64,000 nucleotides of DNA from Zygaena filipendulae (lineage: Eukaryota > Arthropoda > Insecta > Lepidoptera > Zygaenidae). The notes under the pieces were generated by a model. The model was not told the origin of the DNA and made no database searches. It was given only the letters and a program-made list of their open reading frames with translations. Of this stretch, positions 43,946 to 55,220 are shown one piece after another (position 1 is the stretch's first letter; each line of letters begins with the position of its first letter). The translations under genes and the position numbers were made by a program. The stretch is from positions 10,137,001 to 10,201,000 of the forward strand of contig OU015671.1 in assembly GCA_907165275.2 (NCBI GenBank), in the 5' to 3' direction.

Positions 43946-44975
43946 ACCGTATAAAAGTATAAAAATACTATTACTTATAGAACACGATTCCTACGAGAAG
44001 CGAAATTCTCCCCATGCCCCGCCACAACGTAGCGGCAAGCCTAGAGGTGATAGCAGCGTGTGCTGCCGCTGCTGTGTGTGTCGACTTACCGATACCAACT
44101 TGAATTTTGAACTCTATATCCAAACAAATGCCTTTTTCTTTTTCTTCTTCCTTCAATTATTCTAAAGCGTGCGTAAAATTCAGCGCACCGCATTGGGCCC
44201 GCTCGAGGCCTATTTCAACGACAGGGTAGGCCTGCTAGCTCTTTGTCCTGCAGTAAGGACATTGTATGATGACAACTGGCGCTAATCCGTTTATCAATGC
44301 ATAAATAAGTGAATGTCATATTCGAATACGGGTACGGACGCTACGTGTTGACATTGAAAAATTCCTTATCAGTCACAAAATTAATAGGTACTTGCAATAA
44401 ACCGTATCAAAGATAGTTGAATGTCGCCGATGACAAAATGGAAACACCGGAAATGACTCACAAACGACAGTGAACCATAGAGATATAGATAGAACGGGTA
44501 GTTTCGTTCAAAATTGAAGCTAAAGGCAATCGGTGTGGGCAACAAACGTAGCGTAATTACGTTCACGATGTCAGACGTAGTAAGCTGTTTCCACCAGATT
44601 TGTAATTCCATGAACTTGCGTACCTATGCTGAACGCGGTTTGCACGCCCATCACTTCTTTACAGTATAAATAGATACATACGTATATAAAGTCACTCTTG
44701 TCTCCCAGCAGACAGACAGACCTGCTACGATTCTTGCAAATCTCTTGTGCCTATAGATAGACAATGGACCCGGTGCTTGGGAGTAAACCCGATAAAAGCC
44801 TGCCGTTAAATAAAGATAAATTCGATGGAGACGCGATCCCAGAGCTTCAAAAGTAGCAAAATTTGATTCCGTTTCGATCCTGCGACCTCATTTCGATTGC
44901 GTCAAAAGTATGACTCTCACTCGATTGCATCGAGGGTAAGCAGGCTGGTCCCAAACTAAACAGAACTTGTACTAC
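43946..44975. other. No gene; dispersed repeat near 44822-44912
   Basis: GGAGACGCGATCCCAGAGCT..TTCCGTTTCGATCCTGCGAC is the inverse of the block at 6333-6424. Other frames here are unsupported. Confidence 0.5.
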
Positions 44976-45305
44976 AATAGGCATGTGGACTAATTTTTAT
45001 TTTTTAGTCCGTCTTGTAGATTATTAAAAAATATTGGAGACGTATTTTTCTTTTTTTACGTAAACAAAAAATAACGACGATATATTGAGTTGAAATTTTG
45101 CGTGACGTCACTATTCTGACAGTTGGTATGGCGGTTTTAGCGGTTAGTGACGTCACGACCCCCTCACCCTAAACTTTAATGCGCTTTATGTCTGTATATT
45201 TTAATTTATTTGAAAAAGCAAAAAATACGTGTCTATTGTTTTTTTATTTTCTAACTGACGGACTAATTAGAATTTTGATTTTAAAAAGTAGTCCACATCC
45301 CCATT
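44976..45305 (-). mobile_element. Paired-CRE MITE, copy C
   Basis: The reverse of copies A and B: starts AATAGGCATGTGGACTAATT and ends AGTAGTCCACATCCCCATT. TGACGTCA palindromes at 45103-45110 and 45148-45155 keep the same spacing as in A and B. Confidence 0.82.
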
Positions 45306-46987
45306 GATATGATACTTTTTTATTCCATACACCTAGCCTCAGTGTTAACAAAAAAGTTTATTATATAAAGGTTTATAATGCGGACATCGAACCCGCGACA
45401 ACCGGCGTGTGGTTCGCTAACTACTGACTGCACTAACGGTGCTGTCATCAATTCAGAACTATATCCTTAATCCGTCGCATAAAATATTTCCGGTTGTAGT
45501 TTGCCAAAGCTCAAGATATTTGCTTTTTTAAGATCACCTAATACGTAGTCTTCGAATGACCACTAAGCCTAGCTTTGTCTTTTTAGGGCTCTTTAGCCCA
45601 TATTACGACGGGAACCCATAGAATTTCATCATAATATCTATCCATCCATCCATCATATCATTTCATAAGGTACGACTGGCTTTTTCTCTTATCTTCGTTA
45701 ATACTTATAACAAGGCGCATTGCATGACATGACGTTAAGGATTAAAATACGTTCCATGCTAACATTTACTATCCGATTTACACTAGGTTCTTTTTAATAT
45801 GAGTTCTTATTATACCTAATATTATATTTCGAGGACAACTCGGCTCATGATTTAGAATTAGAACACTTTTATAGATAGGTGCAAAAAAATGGACTCATCA
45901 TTTTATTGAAGTTTACATTTACTTTTTTTTTTAAATAACATTGACTTTTTTCGTATAAGATTGCCCCAAAAGAAACTTTTTACTGTAAAGTATGGTTTTT
46001 TAATTAACTTTCCATCATCCAACATCAAAAAATATGAACATGGTCTTACTTTTTCATTATTTTCTGTGTGTTATGCGTAAGATAAATAAAAAAGATATTG
46101 ACATAATATACTATCTAACTCATTGCATTAAAAATTTCCCGAGGAAATTCTGAAAAGTGCGGATTCAGATTTAGATCAGCAAGTCACTGAAATTTTAAAA
46201 ATTGTTAAAGGTAGATAAAAAAATCTATGGACTGTAACGGAGTTGTATACTTTTCTATGCGCGAATTACGCGAGAACATACATATACATAAGTACATATA
46301 CATTGGACAAATTTTGAAATACCTACGTATAAATTTTTACAAGTAGTACTCACTGATCTATGGGGTCAGGAGACAGCGACACTTGTTGCACTCGGCGACA
46401 CAGTTTCGCTGAGAAACACCCGCGTGCCGTGTCTATGACTTACTAAGTACTAACCCGTATCCCATCGCTCCGCCGATCATCGACTGTTAACAGATAAAGC
46501 ATAGATAATGGTGATAAAAAACACCTGTCATTTGACGACATTCAGCAGGTACATGTAGTTGTAAAATGATAATTTTTTTTGATAATTTCGAACAAAAAAT
46601 TTTTAGTGACAAAATTTCTGCAATCTTTAAACTACAGACGTCTATAGATTAGAATAGATAAGGCGAGTTTATAAAATTGTTCGAAAATAACGAAATTTCA
46701 TTAGTGAATTTCATCAATTACGTCATAAACGTTTCGTTAGAGGATCTCCTCTAAAGATTCACTCGACTGGGACTTCATACAGTTTATATATAGGATACTG
46801 TGATTTTAAATGCGAAGTTTGTAAGTGTGTGTGTAGATCTTTTACTTCTCTACGCTGAAAGCGCTGACCGTATTTGGATGAAATTTGTAATGGACATAGC
46901 ATAAACACATTTGACATTATGGAATTTATCCTAGAAACTTAAAAAGCATTCTAGAACTGCGGAGAATAACTAGTTTTATACAAAGTA
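45306..46987. other. AT-rich stretch without a gene
   Basis: A GACATCGAACCCGCGAC motif at 45383-45399 resembles the inverse of a tRNA/SINE B-box, but I cannot pair a tRNA fold. Otherwise nothing supported. Confidence 0.5.
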
Positions 46988-47158
46988 CTAGCTGTGCCCC
47001 GCGGTTTCACCCGCGTGAGTTTCGGAACTCCCAACTTCTCACCGTTTAAACGTATACTTAGATAAATCTTTCAAGATCAAAATTAGCCAAATCGGTTCAG
47101 GCATTCTCGAGCTTTAGCGAGACTAACGAACAGCAATTTATTTTTATATATAAAGATA
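46988..47158 (-). mobile_element. Helitron-like repeat
   Basis: CTAGCTGTGCCCCGCGGTTT, GTGAGTTTCGGAACTCCCAA, AAATCGGTTCAGGCATTCTC, and an AT-rich end TTTATATATAAAGATAAG. Confidence 0.75.
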
Positions 47159-47505
47159 AGTATTTAAGTTTCAAATAAGTAAAAATAGTAAAAAGAACCT
47201 ACAAAACACGTTTTAAGATTAAACTGAGGTAAAAGGAATCCTCCACGACAACAGTCCTCATCAAGTCCAATCAAACGAGCGCTAACTCGATGAGGTTATG
47301 CCGGTTAATTACAGAGTTCCAAGTTCCCATGGCGATCTTCCGCCTCCGTCATGAGATCAGAACTACATGTTAAACTTCGATACGACAATAAGTAGGTTGA
47401 AATTGACTTCTAAGATTTGAATGAATGAAAAACACTTTATTGAACACCACAAACAGTACAATAAAAAAATATTTAGAAACGGAAAGTATTAAGTGGCTCC
47501 AAAAG

Positions 47506-47538
47506 GCGGCCTTATCACTATAAAGCGATCTCTTCCAG
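47506..47538 (-). promoter_or_regulatory. Conserved LINE 3' UTR hairpin
   Basis: AGCGATCTCTTCCAG and its facing CTTATCACT part form the same small stem as in the dead copy at 40497-40529. Conservation between two copies in a non-coding region suggests a recognition element for the reverse transcriptase. Confidence 0.5.
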
Positions 47539-47742
47539 GCTACCGGGCGGAGTATGGAGATGTTTGTTACAGAAAAGATAGGTAGGTGGTGCAGCAACAC
47601 AGCAAATTAAATCAAAAAAAATTGTATTATAAGAAATATTAAATGCAATACATAGATAGGTAAAGTGAAGATAATGAAATAAATAAATAAAAACTATAGA
47701 AATATACTAAATACATGATGATGTATACAGAAACTGCAATAA

Positions 47743-48399
47743 CTAAGGAACAAGCGACATGAAATATGCGTGAAGACGTGACTTAAAGATGGATATAGAC
47801 TTAGGATCTCTTATAGTTGAAGGCAGAGAATTCCATAAAGAGATGGCTTGGACAGTGTAGGATTTTTTGTAGAAGACGGTAGAATGGATAGGAGTGGAGA
47901 GAAGATAATTATTACAGGAACGCGGCAGTCTGGAGGAACCCGAAGCAATGAAATTAAAGCGTTCTTTAAGATAAGTAGGGAATGATGGCTTAAATAGGAT
48001 GTTATGAAGAAGAGACAGCACGTGCAAGTTCCGACGAAAACGAATCGGGAGCCACTTTAGACGTTTACGGAATTCTGTAATGTGGTCATACTTTCGAACA
48101 CCAAATATGAACCTGATACAAAGGTTTTGAAGGCGCTCTAGTCTGTCAAGTTGGGCTTCAGTTAGATCGCAATAACAGACATCGGCATAGTCCAGTATGG
48201 ATAAGAGTAGGGACTGAGCCAAAGCAATTTTAGTAGGAATGGGAAGAAAATTTTGAAGTCTTTTTAAAGATCCAGCTGCTGCAAACATCTTTTTACTTAA
48301 TTGAACCATTTGCGGTCCCCGCGAAAGTGTCCTATCTAACGTGATCCCAAGACTTTTTACAGTATCACTGTAAGGGACACAGACTCCATTGAGGTTCAA
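47743..48399 (-). pseudogene. LINE ORF2, C-terminal part after a frameshift
   Basis: 218-residue frame: the thumb/C-terminal region of the reverse transcriptase polyprotein, with LGITLDRTLSRGPQM, LDYADVCYCDLTEAQLDRLE, LKWLPIRFRRNLHVLSLLH and SLWNSLPSTIRDPKSISIFK, all typical of CR1/jockey-group LINE ends. It overlaps the upstream frame by a few codons in another phase, so one indel near 48400 separates it from the catalytic part. Apart from that break it has no internal stop. Confidence 0.82.
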
Positions 48400-50701
48400 C
48401 TGTCAAGTCAAGTTTCGCAAGCAATCTTGAACTACCGATGATGATTGCTTGGGTTTTAGAGGGATTTAACCTCAAACCGTGCCGATCGCCCCACTCAACT
48501 AACCTAGCCAAATCAGCGTTAGTGGTATTAATAGTTCTGGTGAGATCCTCCAGCGACGAATGCAAATATATTTGAAGATCGTCCGCATATAAATGGTAGC
48601 GAGACGACAGCTGGGAGGAGATATTATTAATAAATAAAGAAAAAAGTAAAGGCGATAAGACTCCACCTTGCGGTACGCCAGCCGATACATCACACCAGGA
48701 CGACAGACGGTCGTCAACGCGGATACGCTGCCGGCGACCGCAGAGGTAGCTACGAAACCACTCAGTTACCGCGGTAGAAATGTTAAGGGAGCGTAGAAAG
48801 CCTAGCAGTATGTCAAAATCAACACAGCCGAAGGCGTTGCTAAAATCGAGAAGGGTCAAGATGGTGACTTGCTTATTGTCCATTGCATAGCGTATGTCGT
48901 CAGTGATTTTCACAAGTGCAGTAGCCGTACCATGACCAGGACGGAAACCGGATTGGAAAGGATTTAGTAGGTCGTTTCGATTTAGGAAGGCGGTGATTTG
49001 AGCATGGACTAGTTTTTCGAGGACTTTTGAAAGGTAGGGTAAGATGGAAATTGGACGATAATCAGCAGGAACTACGGGAGAGGACTTTTTAGGTAATGGA
49101 ATAATTTCTGCTTCCTTCCACGCCACGGGGAACATTCCTGAAGTAATGGAGTCATTTAGGATGTGGGTAATAATAGGAGTAACAATATCAATGATGGGAA
49201 TGATCATTTTACGGCTAATGCAATCGCTACCAGCCGCGTTTGACACGATTGAAAGTAAGCTCCTCCTAACATCATCGTCGGTGAACTGGCTAAAAACAAG
49301 TGAAAAGTTGTCAGGAGGGGGGGAAGACGCTAGAGAATTAAGAGTGCAACTTTTGGAGCTACTATCAATTGTAGGAACAGTGGTGAAAAATTTATTCAAT
49401 CCGTCGAGATCTATATTAGATGACGAGATAGCAGCTGACTGTGATTTTCCAACTCCCAATGACCTGAGAAATCTCCAGACTTTCGCAGAATCCTCAATTT
49501 CTACTGAGTTGTGAATATAACGTCTTTGAGCATCTCTACAAATTTTGTTACAGCGATTTCTAAGAAGTCTATATTTTGCAAGTCTATCATCGGTAGGGTG
49601 AGCTTTATATTTAGCTTTAGCTCGATTTCTTGCCACTTGCAGAGTTTTAATTTCAGGAGTTAGCCAGGGAGCTGGAAGATGTTTCATTTTTATACGGCGA
49701 ACTGGTGCATGTTTATCATAAAGCTGAGTAATAAGAAAGTTGAAGGTATTAAGTTTGGCATCCACCGAGTCGGCGGTCAGAACACACGACCAATCAATTC
49801 GGCAGGCGTCCTCACGGAGAGCCTCATTGTCGATCCCACCAAAACAACGCTGCATTATTATTCGTCCTTTCGCTTTGGGAGGGTGTAATTTATAAGACAA
49901 GAAAATGGCGTCGTGATATGAAAATGCGTCTGCAGCGCATTGACCATGTTTAAAGACATGGTCAGGTGCAGATACAAGAATTAGATCAAGGAGTGACGGT
50001 GAACAGTTGGGAAAAAAATGAGTTGCATTAAGTGGAAGGATATGAAGATTGAAAGATTTAATAGTAGATTCCAGCTGGTTTGATCTATGATCACGCCTTA
50101 GTAGACAGGTATTAAAGTCTCCCATTAGAATAGTGTGGTCATACGAAGGAATAAAAGTGTCAAGGAGGAGTTCGAGAGAGGAGAAGTAGTTAACGTTGAG
50201 TGATGGGCTGTAGAAAACCCCGAGAAGAATCTTGGAATGAGACAGAATGACTTCGATTAAAAGATGCTCAGCAGAATTATCTGGTGGAGGTTGAGGTGAC
50301 TGACTAATTAGGGTGTAGGATAAGTGCGACCGTAAATATATTGCAACTCCGCCGCCCCTTTTATTAGTACGATCATTCCGGATAAGCTGCATACCAGGTA
50401 ACGAGTAAGAAGTAGAAGATAAGCAAGGTTTAAGCCAGGTTTCAGACACGAGGATAGCATGAATGTAGTTACAGTCGAAGGAGGAGATCATGTCGGGAAA
50501 GTGGGCCGGAATGCTTTGAGCGTTTAGGTGCACTATATTAAAATTTTTTGAGGCGTTGGAAAAATGTGAATTAAGGGTGGCGCCTAAGGGCACAGAAGTA
50601 CTATGGAAGCTATTGTCGCTATCTAAACCATCAGAAGCGGAAAAGGAAAGAAATGGTGGAGAATCACTAGAAGAATCAGCAGTGTTATTACAGTTTGACA
50701 T
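48365..50701 (-). CDS. LINE ORF2: AP endonuclease and reverse transcriptase
   Basis: The enzyme nicks target DNA and primes reverse transcription there. 778 residues. The APE-type endonuclease comes first (about 50-270): FNIVHLNAQSI, SETWL, MGDFN, LLDLILVS and SYHDAIF. A basic linker follows, then the reverse transcriptase (about 470-760): WKEAEIIPLPKK, DYRPISILPYLSKVLEKL, QSGFRPGHGTATAL, LLDFSNAFGCVDFDILL, GVPQGGVLSPLLF and the catalytic YADD in YHLYADDLQIYLHS. The metal-binding aspartates are present. The frame runs out at WSLCPLQ through the indel shared with the next entry. ATG at 50701 was chosen because it opens the frame just after the AT-rich spacer. Low decay suggests a fairly recent copy. 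Confidence 0.88.
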   Translation of the reverse strand: MSNCNNTADSSSDSPPFLSFSASDGLDSDNSFHSTSVPLGATLNSHFSNASKNFNIVHLNAQSIPAHFPDMISSFDCNYIHAILVSETWLKPCLSSTSYSLPGMQLIRNDRTNKRGGGVAIYLRSHLSYTLISQSPQPPPDNSAEHLLIEVILSHSKILLGVFYSPSLNVNYFSSLELLLDTFIPSYDHTILMGDFNTCLLRRDHRSNQLESTIKSFNLHILPLNATHFFPNCSPSLLDLILVSAPDHVFKHGQCAADAFSYHDAIFLSYKLHPPKAKGRIIMQRCFGGIDNEALREDACRIDWSCVLTADSVDAKLNTFNFLITQLYDKHAPVRRIKMKHLPAPWLTPEIKTLQVARNRAKAKYKAHPTDDRLAKYRLLRNRCNKICRDAQRRYIHNSVEIEDSAKVWRFLRSLGVGKSQSAAISSSNIDLDGLNKFFTTVPTIDSSSKSCTLNSLASSPPPDNFSLVFSQFTDDDVRRSLLSIVSNAAGSDCISRKMIIPIIDIVTPIITHILNDSITSGMFPVAWKEAEIIPLPKKSSPVVPADYRPISILPYLSKVLEKLVHAQITAFLNRNDLLNPFQSGFRPGHGTATALVKITDDIRYAMDNKQVTILTLLDFSNAFGCVDFDILLGFLRSLNISTAVTEWFRSYLCGRRQRIRVDDRLSSWCDVSAGVPQGGVLSPLLFSLFINNISSQLSSRYHLYADDLQIYLHSSLEDLTRTINTTNADLARLVEWGDRHGLRLNPSKTQAIIIGSSRLLAKLDLTVEPQWSLCPLQ

Positions 50702-50876
50702 AATTACTTATGTACGTTAGATTAAAAAAAAAAAAAAATAAATAAATAAAAAAAAAAATATACTAAAATAACTAAATAAAAACAATAATACAAAATGAAT
50801 AAATAAATACAAAATAAAATAGTATTATGAAGAAAATGACAAATAAAATTTCATTAATACTTATATAAATAATACT

Positions 50877-51033
50877 TGTTGGTGATTATTTCTAAGGAAA
50901 TAAAGCCATTGGAAAAGATTTTAAAGAAAATATATTAGAGCTTCAAAAGGAACGTCAACAATAGAATGTGTATAATTTAAAATTATCAAAACGTCAGTGT
51001 TCTCATTACAAAAGTAAACAAGGAGTTTTAACA
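50877..51033 (-). repeat. Copia 3' LTR
   Basis: In element orientation it runs TGTTAAAACTCCTTG to ATCACCAACA, with TG..CA ends. Identical to the other LTR on reading base by base. Confidence 0.93.
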
Positions 51034-51215
51034 CCCCCCCGTAATGTGAACACCCTGTATATACACATTATAATACAAGAGACAATATCAAAATTCACTA
51101 TACACTTATCACTAGCACTGAAATAAAAACAACATCCTGTACATATAAACAACTCACTAAACTAACTCTATTCACACCCTATACAATATGATCTAAAGTC
51201 ATACAAAACCTAGAA

Positions 51216-51766
51216 CTAACCTAAGCCTAAAGAATTGGTACATTTAAAATGTTTCAGTTTCGGCAAAGGTTTAGTTAAAATGTCTGCGACCATGTCATTT
51301 GTGGGTATGTATTTGACTTGTATGTCGTGGTGTGATAGTGAGTCTCTTATGAAGTGGTGTTTGATGTCAATGTGCTTAGTGCGTGCGTGATAGGTGTTAT
51401 TATGAGCTAATTTGAGTGAACTTTGATTGTCGGTATGAATGATAATGGAATGAGTGACCGAAAATACTTCACTGATGAGCGTCTTTAAGTATATGGCCTC
51501 TTTGCAAGCTTCAGCCAGAGCCATATATTCAGCTTCTGTTGTCGAAAGTGCCACTGTTCGCTGTTTGCGAGCTTCCCACGATACAGGTGCACCGCTCATC
51601 AGGAAGGTGAATCCTGTGAATGATCGGCGGTCTACAAGGTTGCTTCCATAATCGGCGTCAGCATAACCTACTGGGTAAGAGTGGTCACCCTGTTTGAAGT
51701 GAAGTCTGAGTTCCTTGGTACCTTTAAGGTATCTAAGGACTCGCTTAGCGGCCTTCCAGTGTACCC
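51216..51766 (-). pseudogene. Copia pol end: RNase H region after a frameshift
   Basis: From the C-run at 51764-51769 the reading continues in a new phase: a YADADYGSN block, then MSGAPVSWEARKQRTVALST and TEAEYMALAEACKEAIYLK, HIDIKHHFIRD and DMVADILTKPLPK. These are the RNase H core and the usual Copia C-terminus. The only break is the one-base length change in the G/C run, so this part is otherwise intact. Confidence 0.85.
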
Positions 51767-53893
51767 CCCGTAATGTGCATTGAACTGAGACAGGTACGAG
51801 ACCGTGTGAGCAATATCAGGTCTTGTACATATAGAAATGTACATTAAAGAACCGATAAGCTTCTGATATGGGACTTCAACATTACCTTCTTCCTTTTCTG
51901 GAAGAGTGAGTTTTAAACCAAGTTCCATTGGCGTAGTGACCGAAATTGCGTCGCTCATACCGAACTTGTCTAATAATTTTTCTATATATTTAGTCTGGTC
52001 AAGGGTTATACTACCTTTACTTTGTAAGACTCTCATGCCGAGGCAGTCTTTAACAGGACCAAGATCTTTGACTGTAAACGTCTTTTTAAGTTCATTTACA
52101 AAATGATCTTTTAAATCACCATTGCTAGTCATAAAAAAGAAATCATCGACAAAAACTGCGATAACGATAAAATCATTTCCATCTCTTTTATAGTAGAGAC
52201 AGTGTTCTGATGTGGCTTGAGTCAGCGATAGAGCAGCCATCGCTTGACATACTTTTTTGTTCCATTGACGTGGAGCTTGTTTAAGCCCATAGAGGGATTT
52301 TTTAAGTAAACATACTTTACCCTTTGGATCAGTTGCAAAACCTTCTGGTTGTTCCATATAAATTTCTTCTTCAAGGTCACCATTTAAAAAAGCAGTTTCT
52401 ACATCAAGATGATGTACTTGTAGCCCATATTGCACAGCAAATGCTAACAAAAGCCTTACTGAGGATAGCCTAGCAACTGGTGAAAAAGTTTCACCATAGT
52501 CCACTCCAGCTATTTGGGTGAACCCTTTGGCTACTAATCTAGCTTTGTATTTTGTAATGTTCCCACTCGTATCCTTTTTGATTTTGTATACCCATTTACA
52601 TTTTGTTGTCTTTCTGCCAGATGGTCTGTCAACTAGAACCCACGTTCCATGCTGAATCAATGAATTGTATTCTGCTTTCATTGCTTCTAGCCACTTGTCT
52701 TTTTGCGGGTGATCTATAACTTCTTTATAAGTTTCTGGTTCTTGATCTGATGTCATGTAGAGCTTCTCCTGATATCTCTCAGGAGGACGTCGGTCTCGGA
52801 GAGGGTATCTTCGTTCAGTCGGTTTCTCTGCAGTAAGTTCAGATTCAGGAATAATTGAAGAAACTTCATGAGTTAAAGATTCATCCGGTATAGTCAGTTG
52901 TTCTGAACAAGATGGTGACATCTCGGGTTGAGTGTCCTGACTGTCTGACTGTACTTGCTGTTGTGACTGTGGAACTGGTTCTTCATCATTTGGAATGGGT
53001 ACAAGCACTACTGATGGTTGTGGTGGGGGTGACTCTTCATTTTGTGAAAAATTTGGATTAGACTCTTCATGCATTTTTTCTTCAATAAACGCTACATCTC
53101 TGGCGATAATAATCTGCCGAGGATTATTAGGGTCTATCAAGCGATAACCTTTGCTTTCTATAGAATAGCCAACAAAGATGCATGCTTTAGTTTTGGATTC
53201 CAATTTTGAACGTTTTTCTTTGGGTACGAGGACGTGAGCTTCGCAACCAAAGATTCGCAAGTGAGAAAGGTCAACTTTATTGCCGGTCCACATTTCTTCT
53301 GGAATCTTGTTATTTAAAGCTTGCGTGGGTGAACGGTTTTTTAAATAAATAGCCGTATTTACCGCTTCTCCCCAGTACGCTAAAGGTAAATTTGAGTCTT
53401 TTAACATAGATCTTGCCTTTTCAATGATCGTTCTATTTACACGTTCTGAAACTCCGTTTTGTTGAGGAGTGTACGGCACCGTAGTTTGGTGCACTATACC
53501 ATTCTCTTTCATAAAATTAATCATATCGCTATTTACATATTCCCGACCATTATCTGAACGGAGGACTTTTATTTTTTCTCCCGTTTGATTTTCGACTAAA
53601 TGCTTAAATTCGACAAACTTTGTGTAAACTTCGGCTTTTGATTTCAAAAGATATCCAAAAGTTTTACGAGAGTAGTCGTCGGTAAATGTTAGTAGATATA
53701 GGGCTCCGCCCCACGAGTGCGTACTCATAGGTCCGCATAAGTCCGAATGAATAAGTTGTAGGACTTTACTCGATCTACTTTTTGAGCGATTAAACGGTTT
53801 CTTTGAAAATTTGCCTTGTAGACACGGAATACATGTACCGTGGTAACTTCCAATATAGTCTAAGCCTATACATTTATTTCTTAAAATATCCAT
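51668..53893 (-). CDS. Copia pol: integrase and reverse transcriptase
   Basis: 741 residues as an open frame, in phase with gag upstream. Integrase: the CIPC half of the zinc finger, then IHSDLCGP, FTDDYSRKTFGY, RSDNGREYVN and YTPQQNGVSERVNRTI with the D,D,E residues in place. A proline-rich, charged linker follows. Reverse transcriptase: YKARLVAKGFTQ, GVDYGETFSPVARL, LDVETAFLNGDLEEEIYM and FVDDFFFM as the catalytic box. The true chain begins upstream; ATG at 53893 is only the first Met after the in-frame stop at 53929-53927. It leaves the family sequence at SQFNAHYGG through the homopolymer indel and ends 30 residues later. Confidence 0.9.
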   Translation of the reverse strand: MDILRNKCIGLDYIGSYHGTCIPCLQGKFSKKPFNRSKSRSSKVLQLIHSDLCGPMSTHSWGGALYLLTFTDDYSRKTFGYLLKSKAEVYTKFVEFKHLVENQTGEKIKVLRSDNGREYVNSDMINFMKENGIVHQTTVPYTPQQNGVSERVNRTIIEKARSMLKDSNLPLAYWGEAVNTAIYLKNRSPTQALNNKIPEEMWTGNKVDLSHLRIFGCEAHVLVPKEKRSKLESKTKACIFVGYSIESKGYRLIDPNNPRQIIIARDVAFIEEKMHEESNPNFSQNEESPPPQPSVVLVPIPNDEEPVPQSQQQVQSDSQDTQPEMSPSCSEQLTIPDESLTHEVSSIIPESELTAEKPTERRYPLRDRRPPERYQEKLYMTSDQEPETYKEVIDHPQKDKWLEAMKAEYNSLIQHGTWVLVDRPSGRKTTKCKWVYKIKKDTSGNITKYKARLVAKGFTQIAGVDYGETFSPVARLSSVRLLLAFAVQYGLQVHHLDVETAFLNGDLEEEIYMEQPEGFATDPKGKVCLLKKSLYGLKQAPRQWNKKVCQAMAALSLTQATSEHCLYYKRDGNDFIVIAVFVDDFFFMTSNGDLKDHFVNELKKTFTVKDLGPVKDCLGMRVLQSKGSITLDQTKYIEKLLDKFGMSDAISVTTPMELGLKLTLPEKEEGNVEVPYQKLIGSLMYISICTRPDIAHTVSYLSQFNAHYGGYTGRPLSESLDTLKVPRNSDFTSNRVTTLTQ

Positions 53894-53926
53894 ACTCTTT
53901 GTATTGAGATGTCCAAGACGTCTGTG

Positions 53927-55174
53927 TCAAAGCAATGCAGACTCTTTCGTGGAAGTATACAAGGAATGCAATTTATTTACATTTAATTTATACATACCGT
54001 TATGATTTGAGCCAGTGGCAATGACGGGATTCGTCACATGACAGCCACCGCTCTGAAATATTGTTGCGCCTTTCGGTGTAAACAGTACATCATATCCTTT
54101 TTTAGTTAAACTACTTACAGATAGAAGGTTTGTAGCGAGACCAGGAACATATAATACATTAGTAATTTTATTTACACCATCGGAGATATTTATATTTACA
54201 GTACCCTTACCATGACTTAGTAAAGTCTCCTTGTTTGCCACTGTGATGGGAGTAATGTGAGGTGATAACGACTCGAACCACTCTCTTCTATTAGTCATGT
54301 GGGAGCTTGCACCAGAATCAAGGAACCAATCTTGTGAACCTGTGAGCGAACGATTAGTGAAACAAGATGAAAGTGTAAATTCGGAAGTATAATTTGTACA
54401 AACATTTAACGAAACCGAAACATTCTTGTTTTTCTTATTTTTTAAAATCCTACACTCACTCACTAAATGCCCTAACTTTTTACAATATGAGCAAAACTTC
54501 TTCTTCGTTTGGTTCTTGGTATATAGTGCTGTATCTGGAGATCTTTTGGCATTGGACTTGGACGGTACAGCTCGTGATTCTTCCTTGAGAAGAGCTGTCA
54601 CCACATTTTCCGTGGTGATTTTCGTATTAGAATGTTCAATGGCCATAACAAGTGGATGATATTTCTCTGGAAGTCCAGTGAGCATTATAATACCCAAGAA
54701 TTCATCATCTACTTGTGCTCCAATTTCGTGTAGTTCTTGCTGTGTTGAAAGTATAAAATTTACATACTCATGTATGTTTCCTTTGAAAACATTAGCTAAA
54801 AGCTTCTTCATGAGCGCTAGTCTACGTGTCAGTCCGCTGTCAGCGTACGCCTTCTTGAGGGAATTGTAAGTTTCGTAAGCTGTTTTTGCAGATCTAATCA
54901 CTGTGTAGATACTTTCATCACAGGCTAGGCATATCTTTGCTCTTGCTTTAGCGTCTTTCCGCTGTGCAGCTGGATCAGCATTGTCGACAGGTTTCGTTAC
55001 TACGTCCCATAAGTCGAGATCGGTGAGCAAGCACTCGATGCTGAACGCCCAGGTATTGAAATTTTTACCATTTAATTTAGTAATTGAAATACCTGATGGT
55101 GTCTCCGCTGTATCCATTATTCCTGAGAAAAATTTGGACGAATGTGCCGACTGTGAAGTCGATGGAGTTTCCAT
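53927..55174 (-). CDS. Copia gag, protease and integrase start
   Basis: 415 residues from ATG at 55174. Gag (UBN2/retrotran-gag type) has KLNGKNFNTWAFSIECLL near the start and LPEKYHPLVMAIEH in the middle. The CCHC knuckle CSYCKKLGHLVSEC follows, then the aspartic protease active site WFLDSGASSHM and NVLYVPGLATNLLSVSSL. It ends at TGA (53929-53927) where the family has the conserved tryptophan before HRRLGHLN; the frame continues directly in pol. So one nonsense change splits an otherwise single polyprotein. Confidence 0.9.
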   Translation of the reverse strand: METPSTSQSAHSSKFFSGIMDTAETPSGISITKLNGKNFNTWAFSIECLLTDLDLWDVVTKPVDNADPAAQRKDAKARAKICLACDESIYTVIRSAKTAYETYNSLKKAYADSGLTRRLALMKKLLANVFKGNIHEYVNFILSTQQELHEIGAQVDDEFLGIIMLTGLPEKYHPLVMAIEHSNTKITTENVVTALLKEESRAVPSKSNAKRSPDTALYTKNQTKKKFCSYCKKLGHLVSECRILKNKKNKNVSVSLNVCTNYTSEFTLSSCFTNRSLTGSQDWFLDSGASSHMTNRREWFESLSPHITPITVANKETLLSHGKGTVNINISDGVNKITNVLYVPGLATNLLSVSSLTKKGYDVLFTPKGATIFQSGGCHVTNPVIATGSNHNGMYKLNVNKLHSLYTSTKESALL

Positions 55175-55203
55175 TGCACCTTATCCTTATTAAAGGCTTA
55201 AAC

Positions 55204-55217
55204 CTGGGCCCATAACC
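55204..55217 (-). other. Copia primer-binding site matching the anticodon arm of initiator tRNA-Met
   Basis: The plus strand reads CTGGGCCCATAACC, the anticodon stem-loop sequence of initiator tRNA-Met. Drosophila copia is known to prime from an internal fragment of this tRNA rather than its 3' end. It lies three bases inside the 5' LTR. Confidence 0.8.
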
Positions 55218-55220
55218 ACT

